Position numbers and translations under genes: made by a program. From Colletes latitarsis (taxonomy: Eukaryota; Arthropoda; Insecta; Hymenoptera; Colletidae): DNA of 64,000 nt. Location of the stretch: contig NC_135144.1 of the NCBI RefSeq assembly GCF_051014445.1, forward strand, positions 3,162,001 to 3,226,000, in the 5' to 3' direction. The number at the start of each line of letters is the position of its first letter. Position 1 is the stretch's first letter. The notes beneath the pieces were generated by a model. It saw nothing but the letters and a program-made list of their open reading frames with translations, searched no databases and had not been told where the DNA came from. Positions 63,214 through 64,000 of this stretch are shown piece by piece.

Positions 63214-64000
63214 CCCAGACCTAACCCAGACCTAACCAGTGTTATCCTTTAAAATGTGGATCGAAACCAGGTTTAATTGACTGTTTCAATGTGGTACCAC
63301 ATTACTACGTGATTCAAACCCGAAAAAACCCAGGATCTGGCCAACAAGTTTGCGAAGAAAGCAAAATCATGAGCCAGATGCGGGCATAACCCAGACCTAA
63401 CCCAGACCTAACCAGTGTTATCCTTTAAAATGTGGATCGAAACCAGGTTTAATTGACTGTTTCAATGTGGTACCACATTACTACGTGATTCAAACCCGAA
63501 AAAACCCAGGATCTGGCCAACAACTATCCGAAGAAGGCAAAATCATGAGCCAGATGCGGGCATAACCCAGACCTAACCCAGACCTAACCGGTGTTACCGA
63601 CTAAAATATTGGTCGGAACCAGGTTTAATTGTCTGTTTCAGTGAAGTGTCACATTACTACGTGTTTCAAACCAGAGAAAACCATGGATCTGCCAACAAGA
63701 ATGCGGAAAAGGCAAAATCATGAGCCAGATGCGGGCATAACCCAGACCTAACGCAGACCTAACCAGTGTTATCCTTTAAAATGTGGATCGAAACCAGGTT
63801 TAATTGACTGTTTCAATGTGGTACAACATTAGTACGTGATACAAACCCGGAAATTCCCAGGATCTGGCCAACAACTATGCGAAGAAGGCAAAATCATGAG
63901 CCAGATGCGGGCATAACCCAGACCTAACCCAGACCTAACCAGTGTTATCCTTTAAAATGTGGATCGAAACCAGGTTTAATTGACTGTTTCAATGTGGTAC
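63214..64000 (+). repeat. Right-edge satellite, cut by the window
   Basis: These are ordinary right-half monomers. 63,214-63,747 matches about 57,060-57,593, with CTATCCG at 63,524 and the GGATCTGCC 1-bp deletion at 63,686. A TAACGCAG monomer follows at 63,749. The last base lies inside the GGTACC palindrome of a monomer, so the array continues beyond the window. Confidence 0.8.

Larger units (their letters stand above)
1..64000 (+). repeat. Tandem satellite DNA array, ~176-bp monomer, head-to-tail
   Basis: The segment beginning ATGAGCCAGATG starts at 41, 217, 393, 569, 745, 921 and 1097, exactly 176 bp apart each time, and the same phase continues to the last base. Common length variants are 175 bp (GCCAAATC instead of GGCAAAATC) and 177 bp (GGTTTTTATCC instead of GGTTTTATCC). 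I saw no inverted monomer, no inserted element and no unique spacer. About 363 monomers fit in the window. Satellites of this size pack about one nucleosome per monomer and usually sit in centromeric or other constitutive heterochromatin; that location is inference. The array is cut by both window edges. I do not recognise the family; it does not resemble the Arabidopsis 178-bp centromere repeat as I remember it. Confidence 0.98.

Noticed and set aside
1..64000. CRISPR array, because of regularly spaced repeats
   Set aside because: There are no unique spacers. The whole 176-bp unit repeats, and its variation is scattered along the unit and not limited to spacer positions.
1..64000. Arabidopsis/Brassica 176-180-bp centromere repeat, suggested by the monomer length
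   Set aside because: Length agrees but I could not recognise shared sequence with the Arabidopsis repeat from memory. Length alone is not evidence of family, so no name is given.
1..64000. Assembly artefact from collapsed or falsely joined repeats
   Set aside because: Copies carry their own private variants and differ by whole monomers in a consistent way, which argues for real sequence. I cannot exclude local misjoins without reads.
1..64000. tRNA, rRNA, snRNA or transposable element remnants
   Set aside because: Every segment I read aligns with the same 176-bp monomer, and nothing remains unexplained that could hold such a feature.

Overview
The whole 64-kb window is one uninterrupted tandem satellite DNA array. 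The monomer is about 176 bp, all copies lie head-to-tail in the same orientation, and roughly 363 copies fill the window. I find no credible protein gene, RNA gene, transposon insertion or unique-sequence gap. Both window edges cut through monomers, so the array continues on either side. This points to a nuclear chromosome of a eukaryote, in centromeric, pericentromeric, subtelomeric or other constitutive heterochromatin. A monomer of nucleosome-plus-linker length is common in plant and animal satellites. I do not recognise the family and will not name a species. A hand count of one typical monomer gives 76 G+C of 176 (43%) and about five CpGs.

Each monomer has four recognisable parts. The first is a short tandem of an 11-bp unit, TAACCCAGACC, normally two units plus a partial; on the minus strand it reads as GGGTTA-type telomere-like runs. 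The second is a stem segment, either CCGAC...GTCGG or a non-pairing TCCTCT/TCCTTT...GATCGA version. The third is a palindrome centred on GGTACC, up to 16 bp perfect. The fourth is a tail that is either CCCGAAAAAACCCAGGATCTGG-like or CCAGAGAAAACCAAGGATCCGG-like. Monomers are mosaics of alternative versions of these parts.

Layout. Large duplicated blocks dominate 0.4-34 kb. Block A (about 0.4-3.5 kb) recurs at 12.7-15.1 kb. Block B (about 3.6-12.05 kb) recurs in part at 20.3-25.05 kb and almost completely at 26.5-34.2 kb. The copies differ by gains or losses of whole monomers (1, 2, 3 or 4) and by one length-preserving patch that looks like gene conversion. Inside block B is a 9-monomer higher-order unit (1,586 bp) in two tandem copies. 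From about 34 kb to the end the array is more uniform and built from shorter, overlapping higher-order units of 7, 8 and 9 monomers, with longer duplications (for example 47.7-50.2 and 60.7-63.2 kb). Some variants (TAACGCAG, ATGCTTCAG, TTATTCTCTAG) were seen only in this right part.

The short open reading frames (up to 108 codons) recur only because the satellite recurs, and they are not annotated as genes. The interest lies in array architecture and evolution: nested duplication, conversion-like patching, micro-slippage at an 11-bp unit, dyad and stem symmetry, and telomere-like G-runs. Block limits were found by reading shared rare variants and offsets by eye, so most ends are good to tens of bases, not exact.
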